Below are positions 35,074 through 46,122 of a stretch of 64,000 nucleotides of DNA, in pieces. Both the position numbers and the translations under genes were made by a program. Source of the DNA: Septoria linicola (lineage: Eukaryota > Ascomycota > Dothideomycetes > Mycosphaerellales > Mycosphaerellaceae); assembly GCA_024114885.1 (NCBI GenBank), contig CP099424.1, positions 1,922,001-1,986,000 on the forward strand, given 5' to 3'. The notes beneath the pieces were generated by a model. That model saw only the letters and a program-made list of their open reading frames with translations. It had not been told where the DNA came from and did no database searches. Every line of letters starts with the position of its first letter. Position 1 is the stretch's first letter.

Positions 35074-36204
35074 ATGTGCATATCCGTGTTGTCCACTTCA
35101 CATCCAGAGTACCCATTTGTCTTGATATCCAATCGAGACGAATACATCAATCGACCTACTCTGACTGCAAAGTGGTGGGATGCGCCTCATGAACAAGTTC
35201 TAGGAGGCCGAGACACCCAACGCCAGGAACGAGGAACATGGCTCGGCATCACCAAACAAGGCCGCATAGCCATCTTAACCAACTTCCGTGAAGAAGGCGT
35301 CGAAGTCAACAGAGACAAGAGTCGAGGCGCCATCACCAACTCATACCTCTGCGTCGACCCCAACAGCAATGAATCCGAAGAAGCATATGTTCGAAGACTA
35401 CTCAATGACGTCGGAATCCACGATGTAGGAGGCTTCACCCTCATCTTCGGCAAACTCAGAAAACCCAAGCAGACCAAAAACGCAGTACGTAGCGCGCACC
35501 CTCCCTCCCAAGCCCTGCCATGACTGAACATGTTGCTGTCCCACCAGTCCCCAACCCCAACCTCACCCACCCGCAGCACTCCCCGAAGTCCATCCCTCGA
35601 TGGCTCCGCAGCCTCCGGCCTCGCGGTAATCTCCAACCGCACCGAAACGGCAAACTCCCTCCGCCGCATCGCCACACGCGTAGGCGAAACCCACGGTCTC
35701 AGTAACTCCCACTTCGGCGACGAGACCTGGCCGAAAGTCATCCATGGCGAACTCCGCTTACAGCAAGCCATCAAAATGGACGTCATGCGTGGCGGCAACG
35801 AGACGAAATTCATCGAGGGTCTTTTCGATATTTTGTGTCTGGATATGTTGCCTCAGAGAAAGGACGGTGAGGATTGGGAGGAGTATGTCCGGCATATGCG
35901 CGATTCGATTATGATTCCTCCGGCGAAGGGGGAGTTGGCGAAGCAGATGGCGGGTTATATTCCTGCTTCGACGTCGTTGAATGCGGAGACTGGGACTGAT
36001 CACATCGACACGCTGCCGCCAGCTGGGAGTGTTGCCGAGACTGCGTATGGGACTTCGAAACAGACTGTCATCCTCGTTAATAAGGAAGGTAAAGTTATAT
36101 ATGTGGAGCGATCGCTATATGATCAACATGGAACGCCTATACCGGAAGACGAACGAGATGTGAGGTATGAGTTCAACATTGAAGGCTGGTCGAATTCATC
36201 ATAG
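35074..36204 (+). CDS. TANGO2/NRDE-family protein
   Basis: Two exons, 35074-35484 and 35548-36204, with a 63-nt intron (GTACGT...CACCAG, phase 0), giving 355 aa. It begins Met-Cys and has the family signature NRDE at residues 20-23, in SNRDEYINRPT, followed by WLGIT and LTNFR. The second exon carries LAVISNRT and the late catalytic-like part, which matches the N-terminal-nucleophile-like architecture of TANGO2. In mammals and yeast this family has been linked to haem trafficking and mitochondrial or ER-Golgi function, but the biochemical role is unsettled. The gene is convergent with the sugar transporter, with 71 bp between stops. Confidence 0.87.
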
Positions 36205-36275
36205 ATTTCGTAAGATCATTAAGCCTGTACAACCACTCATTACTCATGGCAACTGCTGGTTTCCGCTGCACTTTC

Positions 36276-37942
36276 CTAGACTTTACGTCCCCTGTCCTCG
36301 CTTTCGAGATGTCCCTCATCTACCTCCACCCCGCCCTTCTCCTGCCTCGCAATACTTTCTCGCCTCACTGCATCCTCCACATCCTCATCTTTGATCTCCT
36401 TCGGCAAAGTTCCGAGAGCCCTCTGTCCATCTCCGAACAGCATATCGATACCCTCGAGACTGAGCCCGTTGGTCTCCTTGAAGAAGAACCAGATCACCGG
36501 GATCGTAACGACGATGTTGAAAGCCACAAAGACGAAGTAGTACTGCCACCCAATATTTCCGAGAGCTGTAGGCGAAACCTGCGCGATAAAAGTCGCCATC
36601 AACCAATTCCCAATCCCCGTAGCGAAAGCGTTTCCGCGACCTCGGATTTGCATAGGCATGATTTCGGACATGTACACCCATGAGATTGGCCCGAAGGAAC
36701 AGCTGAAGATGACAGAGACAAGGAATAAGAAGAAAACTCCTGCGATTGATAGTCCTCGGCGTTCTCCGTTGGGATTTTGAGAATTGACTGTGGCTTCGCA
36801 GATGAGAGCGAGCGTGATGCCTACTGCGCCGAAGAGGAGGGGTCGCTTTCGTCCGACTCGGTCAAGGATGAAGAAGATGAAGATTGCATTCGCGATGGGA
36901 CCGACACAGTTGTAGATGCCGGCTACAAGGATTGCGCGCGAGCCGGTGAAGCCGAGGGCTTCGTACATGATTGTCTGGTAGTAGCCAATTGCGTTAATGC
37001 CTGTGGAAGAAATGGTTAATACTGTTCTTCGTGAGTGGTGAAAAGAAGGTTGTGCTTACCCGAAAATTGAGTGAAGACCTGCACCAGAGTACCGTGAATA
37101 AGTCTCGTGCGCCATTGAGAAACGGTAAACATTACACGCCAACCTGGTGCCGTGATAGCCTTCTCTGCAGCAATCGTTGCACGGATTTCGTTGTACTCCT
37201 GGTTCAGCCAGTCTTCATTCGTGCCATCAAAGTGCATGCCCTTGAGGATCTTGAAGCCTTCTTCCATACGATCGTTCTCGATAAGCCAACGAGGACTTTC
37301 TGGCAGCCAGAGGAACCCAATGAGCAGCATGAGCGCCGGCAGGATCTGGAATGCAAGCGGAAATCGCCACTGGAAGGAGCTCGTGTCTGGCGCGTGGTGG
37401 CAGCCATAACCTATCCATGTCGAGACAATGAATCCAATCCCTATCATCTGCTGCGTAAGACCGACAATCAGGCCTCGCATCTTGGGGTGAGCGCATTCGG
37501 CTTGGTAGACCGGAATGGACATGCTCATAAGCCCGACGGCCCAGCCTGCAATGATACGTCCAACGAGGATCATGGCGAGATTGACTGCTGCGCACTGCAG
37601 AATTGCCCCTACAGCCGCGATGAAAGCGCCGATTTGAACTGTCTTCTTCCGGCCGAAGCGGTCCATAGTCAGACCTCCCATTAGTGCACCGAAGACTGCT
37701 CCTCCATTGAAAGTAGAGTTGATTGCGCCTATGATTGGGCTCGTCTTGACGGTATTGAAGTACCCAAGGAAGTGTGGCGAGGCAATCACGTCTGTCATAA
37801 CACCACTGTCATATCCGAAGAGGAAGGATCTATGATTCTTGTCAGCCGCAGACCTACAAGGTTAGAGAATTGATTGATGAGCCTACCCAGTCCCGGCAAA
37901 CATAGCAAGAAGCACATTATAGAAACTGTTCTTGAAACCCAT
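36276..37942 (-). CDS. MFS sugar (hexose-type) transporter
   Basis: Three exons, 37942-37887, 37829-37060 and 37000-36276, with introns of 57 and 59 nt, giving 516 aa. Family signatures are visible: FGYDSGVMTDVI in TM1, MDRFGRKKT after TM2, GRIIAGWAVG in TM4, PESPRWLI after TM6, DRVGRKRP after TM8, and FKETNGLSLEGID at the end of TM12. These are typical of the sugar porter family. The C-terminal tail is acidic and cytosolic. The combination resembles monosaccharide (glucose-type) transporters of filamentous fungi, but substrate cannot be read from sequence alone. Both introns restore the frame precisely. Confidence 0.9.
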
Positions 37943-39260
37943 TGTGTCGCCGATTGCTTGCAGACGATCTCGTCTGTCTTTACTGCCGTCAGCGAGACTG
38001 CTTAGGCTCCCCTTGGACTCGACGTCTAGCTTGGACTCCATCGTATATATCGCCTGCGCGGCCTTGCCTCCTCCCCACCGACTTTAGCCTTTATCCAAGG
38101 CACAGTCAAACTCGCTACAAAGATGTGCAGAGAGGGTCATGCAGGTCAGCCCGGGGTACATGTACTTCCACCAATTAGTCCTACTTCGCCCGCCAGCGAT
38201 CTGTAGATTCTAGCTGAAAAAGGCAGGCACTAGTGCGGAGAGTGAAGTCGGAGAGCGTCTAGCCATGCGGGTGTCTGCCGAGCTGTTGGACGACATCCTT
38301 TCGCTCTGCTGCTGTGTTTTATTGATCTCGTTTATGTTTCAAAGGATCTCTGTGTTGCGCGAGATGCAGTATTGGGGGTGGTGTGGTCGGCTCCACTTGT
38401 CAGATGATCGCTGATCGTGAGGTCTCCAGGGAAGTCGGTCCGGTGTAGCTCTTTCCTGCTGCTGCTCAACTGGGGTCGTCGTCCTCCAGAAAACATCGCT
38501 GATCACCTCACGCACTTATTACCGCTCGCTCGACTCACGACCCCGTCGAGCAGCCACAGAACGCGACAGACCCCACGATGACCCACCATCGCGTGAGATG
38601 CAACGCGAATTAAGCTCGGCTGAAAGACATCGAATCTGCGCGCTGATGGAAGTCTATGAACAAGACATGAAGATTCCACGCGGTATTGCACGCAATGCGA
38701 CCTTGAAGCTCTTAAGAGATGCTTGAATGCGTGGAAGCAGCAAGCAATCTTCGCATAGGATGTGACTTTGCACAAGCAGCAGCACGACTGGACTTACACT
38801 CCTCTCACGTTGTGGCCAGAGCGAGGCAGTGCGCGGAGACATAAACTATGATAATCGACTCGATGCTGATGCATCAACCCAACTGTAGAAGCACCTGTCT
38901 GTCTACTCTGACTTTCTGTTGGCGGCCAATCTGGTCCTCAAGGTGGGCAACATCGTGAGTGAAGATCGACACAGGGATGATTGCTGGCTATTCTTCGTCA
39001 GCAATGAACCCTGCTGCTGATTGTTGACACCGCCTCCAAGACTGTCGCAACGGACAACAAAGAAGCTACGACCAGCTCTTAGACTTGTCTAGCAGAGATT
39101 TGCTAGAGCGCTGGAATATTGGTTGGGAAGCTGCCCAGATGCCTAACGTGAGGGAGTACATCTGCATCTGCGCGAATTGTTACTTATCATAGCTGCACAC
39201 CTTCCAGACATAGCACGCAGCGAGCGACTTCTACCAACAGGCGACGACGACGATCTAAAC
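37943..39260. other. Intergenic, no supported gene
   Basis: About 1.3 kb upstream of the transporter (minus) and the unknown plus-strand gene. It is a likely shared promoter region. Short frames (for example 38503-38842 minus) are not convincing. Confidence 0.55.
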
Positions 39261-40704
39261 ATGGCAGACGCAAATGACTTGATCGCTGAACTTACTAGAT
39301 TGGGTCTTACAGGGCAGCCAGCAAGGACGACAGACGACGAACAACGCGCGCACATTACCTCATATCCGAGAAGACACCCACATCACGAAATCAAATACGA
39401 GTTCCCAGCACTCGATCTCGTTCGCGGAGCAGACGAAGTCATTCTGCCCGAGCCGATGAACATCGATTTACGATTACAGCCAGATGCTTCAAAGTACCAC
39501 CTCAACCAGTTTCAGTCGCGATACTCTCTTTCCATGGACCCGAAAGCCTGCGAAGAGGACCTCGACGTACGAGACGCACACCAGGACGTGCTTGCGCTAC
39601 TGACAATACTGGATCGCCTTGCGAATTATGAGGGCGAATCGACTCTGTCCGTGGCAACTTACGTGACCGAAGAACATATGCAATTTCGTGTTCGCCTAGA
39701 GTCGGTTGTTGCAGGGAAACGGAACGTCTACGATACCGAGCTCAGCGACCAAGACTTCGCGGCTCTACTCTTAGCACGTCGCCCTTGGATCCAGCTTCTC
39801 GAAGATGTAGTCTATAGGGCCAGTGCTCGATCTTTCATAGCTGCCGAAGTCAGCATAATGGCTCAGGATATTTCTTTCTACATGAAAGACATGCTCCGAT
39901 GGCAGAATCGGTGGAGTATTGCTCAGCCTCGTGTTGATTTGCAGCTGATCATGCGAGGTGACGCCGTTGAAGTAACCAAATCTCCTAACGAAGACGTCGA
40001 GGTCTTTCACCTCGCCTGCGGCCACTCAATACGGACAACAGCTGAAGAGCTGCAGAACCTTCAGCATGACACGCGGGCACGTCTTAGATGCGCTGATTGT
40101 GGTGAGCTGATCATAGTGGTCACTTGACTTACGATACCTGTGAGTACTGATTCTGGTCAACGCAGACGATCAAGCGGCGTGGGAAAGCCTTGATGACCAG
40201 GTCGACCAAACTGAAGAGGAGACTCTTAGTACACAAGCGCTTTTGGGCATTCTCATTGCCACAGTGCGTAGCTTCGAAGTGCCCGACACTATCATGCCAG
40301 GGATATCGCAGCTTGCTCATTGCGAGGAAACGTCGAGGGCGCTAGACGCTATGAGCGCATGGCTGACCGCTCAACAAGACCTGATCACTGCAGTTCCCCT
40401 CGATCTCAAGACATGTCTTGAGTCTTTCTGTCTGAACTGGCTAAGGAGGGATTGCGACATATCACCCAGAGCAACAGTGCCGACACCGCCAGGATGGCAC
40501 CGCTTCCTACATCTTTGGCTGTGTCGAGGCATCAATTTCCTAATCCGCAGGCGTTGCTCGATATATGATTCTGAGAGCCATGAAAGTGTGCACTGGCACG
40601 TGGACGACAATCTGATATGGTGGACTGATCCAAGACGACATCGTGCTCCTGTATCTCCAGTTTCGCCTAGGGAGCATGAGAAGTCCGACATTGTCATGAC
40701 ATGA
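39261..40704 (+). CDS. Uncharacterised two-exon protein
   Basis: Two exons, 39261-40101 and 40166-40704, with a 64-nt intron (GTGAGC...CTGAT...GCAG, phase 1), giving 459 aa. Exon 1 alone would stop shortly after the donor with a 288-aa product, but the donor is canonical and exon 2 continues in the correct phase with a long charged helix. ATG 39261 (MADANDL) is the first in frame; upstream codons only reach a TTG. Near the end of exon 1 there is a possible metal-binding pattern, CGHSI ... CADC, like half of a RING or zinc ribbon. Exon 2 has helical parts and Trp-rich stretches. I do not recognise the protein. Its stop is 3 nt from the stop of the SDR gene on the other strand. Confidence 0.7.
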
Positions 40705-40707
40705 GAC

Positions 40708-41717
40708 CTACAGCTTATTTGGAAACAAAGGCGCATTCCTGCCTCCTCTGAACATTTCCAACATCTCCTTGCCCATCCATTGCGCTCTGCCTTTCGCAAT
40801 GCCTCCTTCAAGTTCCTGCATGCGATTGCCCTGAATGAGCACTCCCTGGCCATTGCTCTTCGCGCCTTGACCCATCAAGTTCGCCACTGTAAGTGCGATC
40901 GTCTCAGCGGTATTGATAGGAACTCCCCTCCCAGACATATCCTTGCCCCAATCTTCCAGACTCTGCCCTTCTCGTCGACCAAGAATGATAGGCGTCAACG
41001 TGATACCAGGAGCAATCACCGAGATTGCAATACCAGCTGTCGCACAGTCACCTTTCAGCGCTCGCAGATATCCTACCACGCCGTGTTTCGCAGCAGAGTA
41101 AAGCGGAGCACCGGCCGAAGCCAAATACCCAGCAAGAGAAGCAGTCATCACGATCGTGCCTCCTCTACCTTTCCCGGAACCCTTTCGCTTCCCTCCATTC
41201 GATGGGACATCATTCCTCAGGTGAAACATAGCCAACTTGAGCGTATCTCCCACAGCACGGATATCGACATCTATCGTGGCCCGATTCGGTTCTGCCAGCT
41301 GGCCATAGTCAGTGTAGGAATCCGTCCAGATCTGCTCTCCGACTTCTGCTAGTCCGGCATTCACAAAGACGTGGTCGATACCGCCGAAATTGGCTGCTCC
41401 TACAGCGAAGGCATCGCGCTGAGATTCCCAGGAAAGTACGTCAGATGATAGGTAGAGATAACGCGAGGACTTTGTCAGTTCCTCAATTGAAGGTGCTTTT
41501 GGTGATATGTCGAGTGCGATGATGTTGTTCTTGTATTGTGGCTTGTGGAGGTATAGTGATGTTGCGAGGCCGATGCCGCTGATAGAAGGCGTGGTTAGTC
41601 AGGATTGGAGTTGTGATAGATGGTCTCTATCTACCTTGCAGCGCCTGTGATGAGAATGGTGCTATTTTGTGGAGGGTTGGCATTTGCCTCTGACAGCGTA
41701 TATACTGGTGACGCCAT
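40708..41717 (-). CDS. Short-chain dehydrogenase/reductase
   Basis: Two exons, 41717-41635 and 41578-40708, with a 56-nt intron (GTAGAT...ATCAG), giving 317 aa. The NAD(P)-binding motif TGAASGIGLA is created by joining the exons, which strongly supports the splice. Further classical SDR features are NAG (VFVNAGLAE), Ser about 175 in TASLAG, and the catalytic YxxxK with Tyr188 and Lys192 in YSAAKHG. The C-terminal part forms the substrate pocket, and the substrate is not predictable. The first residue after the NADP loop suggests NAD preference (Asp in ALDISP), as known for classical SDRs. The gene is convergent with the unknown gene. Confidence 0.9.
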
Positions 41718-42310
41718 TGTTCTTATCTTGATTGGAACTTGAAGTTATTTGTAGCACATATATAGTTGTTGGGTCGAAGCACACGAGACGAGAGGTGGGG
41801 CTGACGACCTCGGTTGATATTGCGACTCCTTTGCTTATATACCGTCTGCGGTAAGTTAGTCGCTCGCACAGCTTTGCCGTCTTTACGGGACCGAAGTGCG
41901 AACTTCACTCCATGGCACCAGTACTCTGCCACGTGGTGTTGTGACCCATGTGAGGTCAAAGACCCAGAGCCGCCGCTCGCTGAATATGCTGCTGAGCAAT
42001 AGTAGACGATGAGCTCTGCTCGGATCAATGCATTGTAGCTATGCCAGCATTTGGTCAATAAAGTCCACAATCAGAGTGAGCTTGATGTGCAGTGTAAGTG
42101 AGTTTCCCACGTGTAAGGCGTGCATGCAGTACAAAACAGGCAGCTGCGTGCCGCGTCGCCTTACTCCTTCACGTTGAAGCTCGATTATTGACACTTCTGA
42201 CACATCTAACTGCTTCCGCCTCCAGCTCCAATTATTGACTTTGGAGCTACATGACATTCACATAGCGCCTCGATCGGATTTACTTGCTTTGTGAACACAG
42301 CTACGAGAAG
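41718..42310. other. Intergenic between divergent genes
   Basis: About 590 bp shared upstream region of the SDR (minus) and the ubiquitin hydrolase (plus). Nothing recognisable. Confidence 0.55.
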
Positions 42311-43188
42311 ATGGCAGCCACAAGCACTCCTGGTGTTTATATCAACCCGAACACAAACAAGAAGACGTTCGTTCCTTTAGAAAACAATCCAGAAGTGTTC
42401 AATGATCTGATCAAGAGACTTGGCGTTACTTCAAAGGTTGGGTTTTATGATGTGTACGGCATTGAGCCAGATCTGCTGAGCATGGTCCCTCGACCAGTTC
42501 ATGCCCTTATCTTCATCTCGCCAGCTCCAGTGTGGAACAACGTGAGGAAGACTTACGACGGGTATGATGGCAATGAGAAGCATGTCACTTATGACGCTGC
42601 GGGCGACGGCGAGCCTGTCATGTGGTTTCGCCAGACAATCGGTAGATATCCCGCCTTCTTCCACGCTTCTTGTATTGACCTTAGAACGCTTCCTAGGCCA
42701 TGCATGCGGGCTATACTCACTAGTCCATGCAGTTGGAAATGGCTCAGGCAAAGATTACATCCTCAAAGACTCTCTTGTCGATCGCCTCTTGAAGCAAGCC
42801 AAGCCACTCAAGCGTATTGAACGCGCAGATGTCCTCTACAATTCTAAGGAGCTAGAAGAGGCGCACATGGCCTCAGCTGTCCAAGGCGACTCTATTGTCC
42901 CAAGCGCGACTGAGCCAGTGGGCTTCCACTTCATCACTTTTACCAAAGGCGACGATAGCCATCTGTGGGAGGTGTGTGCATCACATAGTAGCCACTGTCG
43001 CAACTCAGCTGACGCTCGAACAGTTGGAAGGGTGCTGGGACCCAATCGATCGTGGTGCACTTGATGAATCCGAGGATATGCTGAGCGAGCGGGCTATCGA
43101 GCTAGGCGTGGGCAAGTATGTGAAATTGTCGGAGGGGAACCTAGAATTCTCGATCATCGCGATGTGCACGCGTCCTGATGATGAGTAG
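42311..43188 (+). CDS. Ubiquitin C-terminal hydrolase (UCH, peptidase C12)
   Basis: Three exons, 42311-42641, 42697-42971 and 43024-43188, with introns of 55 and 52 nt, giving 256 aa, the normal length for UCHL3/Yuh1-type enzymes. The oxyanion Gln and catalytic Cys lie in QTIGHACG (Cys114), with the exon 1-2 join inside this motif. The catalytic His is in GFHFITF (His188). The Asp of the triad, normally in L(Y/W)ELDG, is Glu204 here (LWELEG), if the exon 2-3 splice is right. The ATG at 42311 is the first good one; the open frame runs upstream a little further. The enzyme removes small adducts from ubiquitin C-terminus in the cytosol. Confidence 0.87.
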
Positions 43189-43660
43189 CCCGCGGGGAAA
43201 GAAGTTCTTCGCCTATGTTCAGACGACTGGAAGTGGAAGAAGTGCAAGGTCATATGCCAGCTTGAGAAGAGAGACACGCTTTTCAACGTGCTGGTCCAAG
43301 CTCGAGGTCCTGGGCAGATCATGGACCCGGGACGAAGGAGTACACGTGGAGACCTTGCAACTCTGTGCGCAGCACGATCACAATTCTCAGCAACTCGTCT
43401 TTTCGGCTGCAATCTCGCATCTTCTCCCAGCAACAGCGGCACAATGATCACGACCCGCAAATATCGACACAAAGCAGAGCACGCGTCTGCTGCCGAGGCA
43501 TGACGTACCACTTTATGCTGCGGACAACTTTTTACCCGGCATGCACTACTACTGGTATCAGGATGAGCATGTGAACAGGACGCGTGCCTGTATCTGGCGC
43601 ATTCGCGCTATTGGTAGGACGACTGGTAGAACGGCAGTAAGTGTATCGACCTCTCACTGA
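43178..43660 (+). pseudogene. Disrupted coding-like frame with one internal stop
   Basis: Directly after (overlapping by 11 nt) the UCH gene, frame 2 is open from the ATG at 43178 to 43660 except for one TGA at 43445-43447. Both halves look protein-like; the second has an aromatic-rich stretch (GMHYYWYQDE). A GTAAGT donor lies near 43636. It could be a decayed gene, or a real gene with an intron I failed to place. I do not recognise the family and attach no function. Confidence 0.3.
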
Positions 43661-43825
43661 TCTCTCTTTTCTTCTTTATTGTACTTGACTGCCTCTGTAT
43701 CGACTCTTACGTCACTTCCCACAATTCAAAAGTGGCGATAGCACTGTTGAGTGCAGCATCACACCTCACTCGATCACCACAAGTGCCTCTCTCTCCTAGT
43801 CAACCACGAACGATTTCTGCCCAAT

Positions 43826-45352
43826 ATGGACTCTCCTATGGGTCTCCTCAAGTTCATTGCGCCGCAAATTCCTGGTCTATCCTATGCAGCAGCGCAACAT
43901 ACTTTCGGTCTGAGCCCGACATCAAAGTATTGGGATCTAAGAACAGAAATTACCGTGAAAGTATTGAGGGACATGATGAGCGGGTCTTCTGGCAATGGCA
44001 AGAAGAAGGCTCCATCGATATCCAAGATCCAGGCGCAGACGCTGAAAGAGCCGGGAAAGAAAGGGAAGACTTGGATCGCGGATGCTATGATGACAAAACC
44101 ACCGGGCAGTGATGAAGAGGAAGGTGGAGAGGTGTTGGGATTGCGAGGTGCGGTCTTCAAGGCGGTGGACGACATGGCAGAGAAGAAAGAGGAGTTGAGA
44201 TATACCAAACCAGAGTTGGAGGATGTCGAGGTCGAATGGACGGGGTACAGACCTGATGCTGGAAACGATGAGCCACTTCCCAACATCAGCGAAGAAGAGA
44301 AGTATAAGCGTCTCATGGCGGAGCCTTCCAAGACGAGCGATGTTACGTTCCTCTATGTTCACGGAGGTGCCTACTATTTGTGCGATCCAAAGACTCATCG
44401 CGCGTTGACATCGAGGCTTGCTAAGGAGTCCAAAGGCCGCGTCTGCTCAGTGCGTTACCGTCTGGCACCTCAGACCGCATTCCCAGGCCAACTGCTCGAT
44501 GCCTTTCAGGTCTATCTTTCTCTTCTTTATCCTCCACCCAACTCCCTCCACGATGCTGTTCCCGCCGATAAGATTGTCTTCGCTGGCGACTCAGCAGGTG
44601 GCAATCTAGCTTTCGCTCTTCTTCAATTGGTCCTCCAGCTCCACCGCTCCTCTACTGGCGTCCCGCTTGTTCGTTTCCACGGCAAAGACGTTCATGTGCC
44701 TCTTCCTGCTGGTGTCTCTGCGAATTCTGGCTGGTTTGACATTTCACGCTCGATGCCCAGCATTACTGGAAACAGCAAATACGACTACCTTCCACCCGCA
44801 GACCATGACGACGCTGTCTCGCGCTTTCCGCACGAAGAAGGGCCCGGGGCTGCGTGGCCTGCAGATCCTCCACGAGGAGATCTCTTCTGCGATCTTTCAC
44901 TTCTCGACCATCCACTCTGCAGTGTTGTTTTAGCAGAAGACTGGAGTAATTCGCCTCCACTATGGATGTGTTGTGGTGATGAAATGCTCGCGGATGAGGA
45001 TCTTGTGGTGGCGAAACGCGCAGCTGAGCAGGGTGTGAAAGTGCATTTTGAATGGTATGAGAAAATGCCGCATTGTTTTGCTATGCTGTTGCCGCATCTG
45101 AAGGAGAGTAAGAGATGCGTGGCGAGCTGGGGAAACTGGGCGAGACTGGTTGCTGAGGGTGGCCAAGGGGAAGAAATTAAGACGACCGGTGTCAGGATAA
45201 CTGCAAAGAGTGGGAAGGAGGAAGATGTGGATGTGAAAGGCTTGCAAGCTGTAGATTTTGACGAGGCGAAGAGGTTAATCAGGGAAGCGAAGGATAGAAG
45301 ACTGAAGGGATGGGAGTGGGAGGGCAAAGGAATGCCAAAGCCTGCCCTGTGA
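43826..45352 (+). CDS. Alpha/beta hydrolase, HSL (hormone-sensitive lipase-like) family
   Basis: Single exon, 508 aa, ATG at 43826 (MDSPMGLL); upstream codons of the frame reach only a GTG. The oxyanion motif HGG (residues 179-181, VHGGAYY) and the nucleophile motif GDSAGG (Ser256) are the signature of family IV/HSL esterases. A later DE(M)LADED and a MPHCF stretch supply the Asp and His candidates. The N-terminal part (about 40-170) is longer than in bacterial members and is Lys/Glu-rich. The C-terminus carries a Lys/Glu-rich extension with an SKGKEE-like character. There is no signal peptide, so it is probably intracellular. Substrate is unknown. Confidence 0.87.
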   Translation: MDSPMGLLKFIAPQIPGLSYAAAQHTFGLSPTSKYWDLRTEITVKVLRDMMSGSSGNGKKKAPSISKIQAQTLKEPGKKGKTWIADAMMTKPPGSDEEEGGEVLGLRGAVFKAVDDMAEKKEELRYTKPELEDVEVEWTGYRPDAGNDEPLPNISEEEKYKRLMAEPSKTSDVTFLYVHGGAYYLCDPKTHRALTSRLAKESKGRVCSVRYRLAPQTAFPGQLLDAFQVYLSLLYPPPNSLHDAVPADKIVFAGDSAGGNLAFALLQLVLQLHRSSTGVPLVRFHGKDVHVPLPAGVSANSGWFDISRSMPSITGNSKYDYLPPADHDDAVSRFPHEEGPGAAWPADPPRGDLFCDLSLLDHPLCSVVLAEDWSNSPPLWMCCGDEMLADEDLVVAKRAAEQGVKVHFEWYEKMPHCFAMLLPHLKESKRCVASWGNWARLVAEGGQGEEIKTTGVRITAKSGKEEDVDVKGLQAVDFDEAKRLIREAKDRRLKGWEWEGKGMPKPAL

Positions 45353-45779
45353 TCAACTTTTCGAAAGGGATATTTCGGAAACACTGAAGAACCGAATAGA
45401 TACCCATGTTCCCCTTAGAACGTCGCTGCATACTACGTATCGCAATGTTAGGAGCATCTCACTAGTCGAGGTGCTTCCGACACTCCGAAAGTCGTTGCGT
45501 GGCGATCATACACGATCAGTGATATGGATTTGCCGAGCCGAGTAGATACCGAACCTCAAGAACCGATCTTACAGCGATGACCACAACCGCTGTCATCGTG
45601 TCACGAGGTCATAATGCATTTCCTCCTGTGAGTGAGCGGCATCTACCAGTGAGTGTTGCGCAAGTCATGGAAGCATGAAAACATTGTCTGTCACAGTATG
45701 GTATCATTGAATGAATATGTTGGTATAGATCATAATCTCATAGCAAGCAACCGGTGCCTAGCTCCACAGCAGGATGTTT
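45353..45779. other. Intergenic between convergent genes
   Basis: About 430 bp, likely 3'UTRs of the hydrolase and the small acidic protein. No frame or repeat of note. Confidence 0.55.
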
Positions 45780-46122
45780 TTACTGACGACCACTGCTGGT
45801 TCCATCCTCTGGACCTGGCAAGCCCTCCTCGTCGCCTGGCTCAGTGTAGGAGCCCTTCTCCTTGGCGGCACCACGAGTGCGCTCGTCAATGATGTTGGAC
45901 TGATCGACATCCTTGTCATCCTTCTCTGTGCCAGGCGTTAGCATTTCGACTGTACAATATGATGCTGAAGAGTGATGTACCTAGCTGTGCGTCCGAATCA
46001 GCACCGCCCTCGTAAGGACCAGCCTCAATGGCAGCATCGTCCTTGACGACTGGAATCTCGCTCTGCCCTGTACGGCTGACATAGTCGTTGTCTAGAGCGT
46101 CACCGGCTGGGATGTCAGACAT
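45780..46122 (-). CDS. Small acidic protein with CHZ-like motif
   Basis: Two exons, 46122-45981 and 45925-45780, with a 55-nt intron (GTACAT...GCACAG, phase 1), giving 95 aa. The protein is strongly acidic: DNDYVSRTGQSEIP near the start, then EKDDKDVDQSNIIDERTRGA, a stretch resembling the SNII...RTRG core of CHZ histone-chaperone domains. The end (YTEPGDEEGLPGPED) is a conserved-looking tail that I have seen in fungal small proteins, but I cannot name it. ATG 46122 (MSDIP) is preferred over upstream frame starts because upstream sequence is not protein-like. Nuclear role is an inference. Confidence 0.72.

Noticed and set aside
43005..43511. Minus-strand 168-codon frame
   Set aside because: It overlaps UCH exon 3 and has no domain; Ser-rich antisense artefact.
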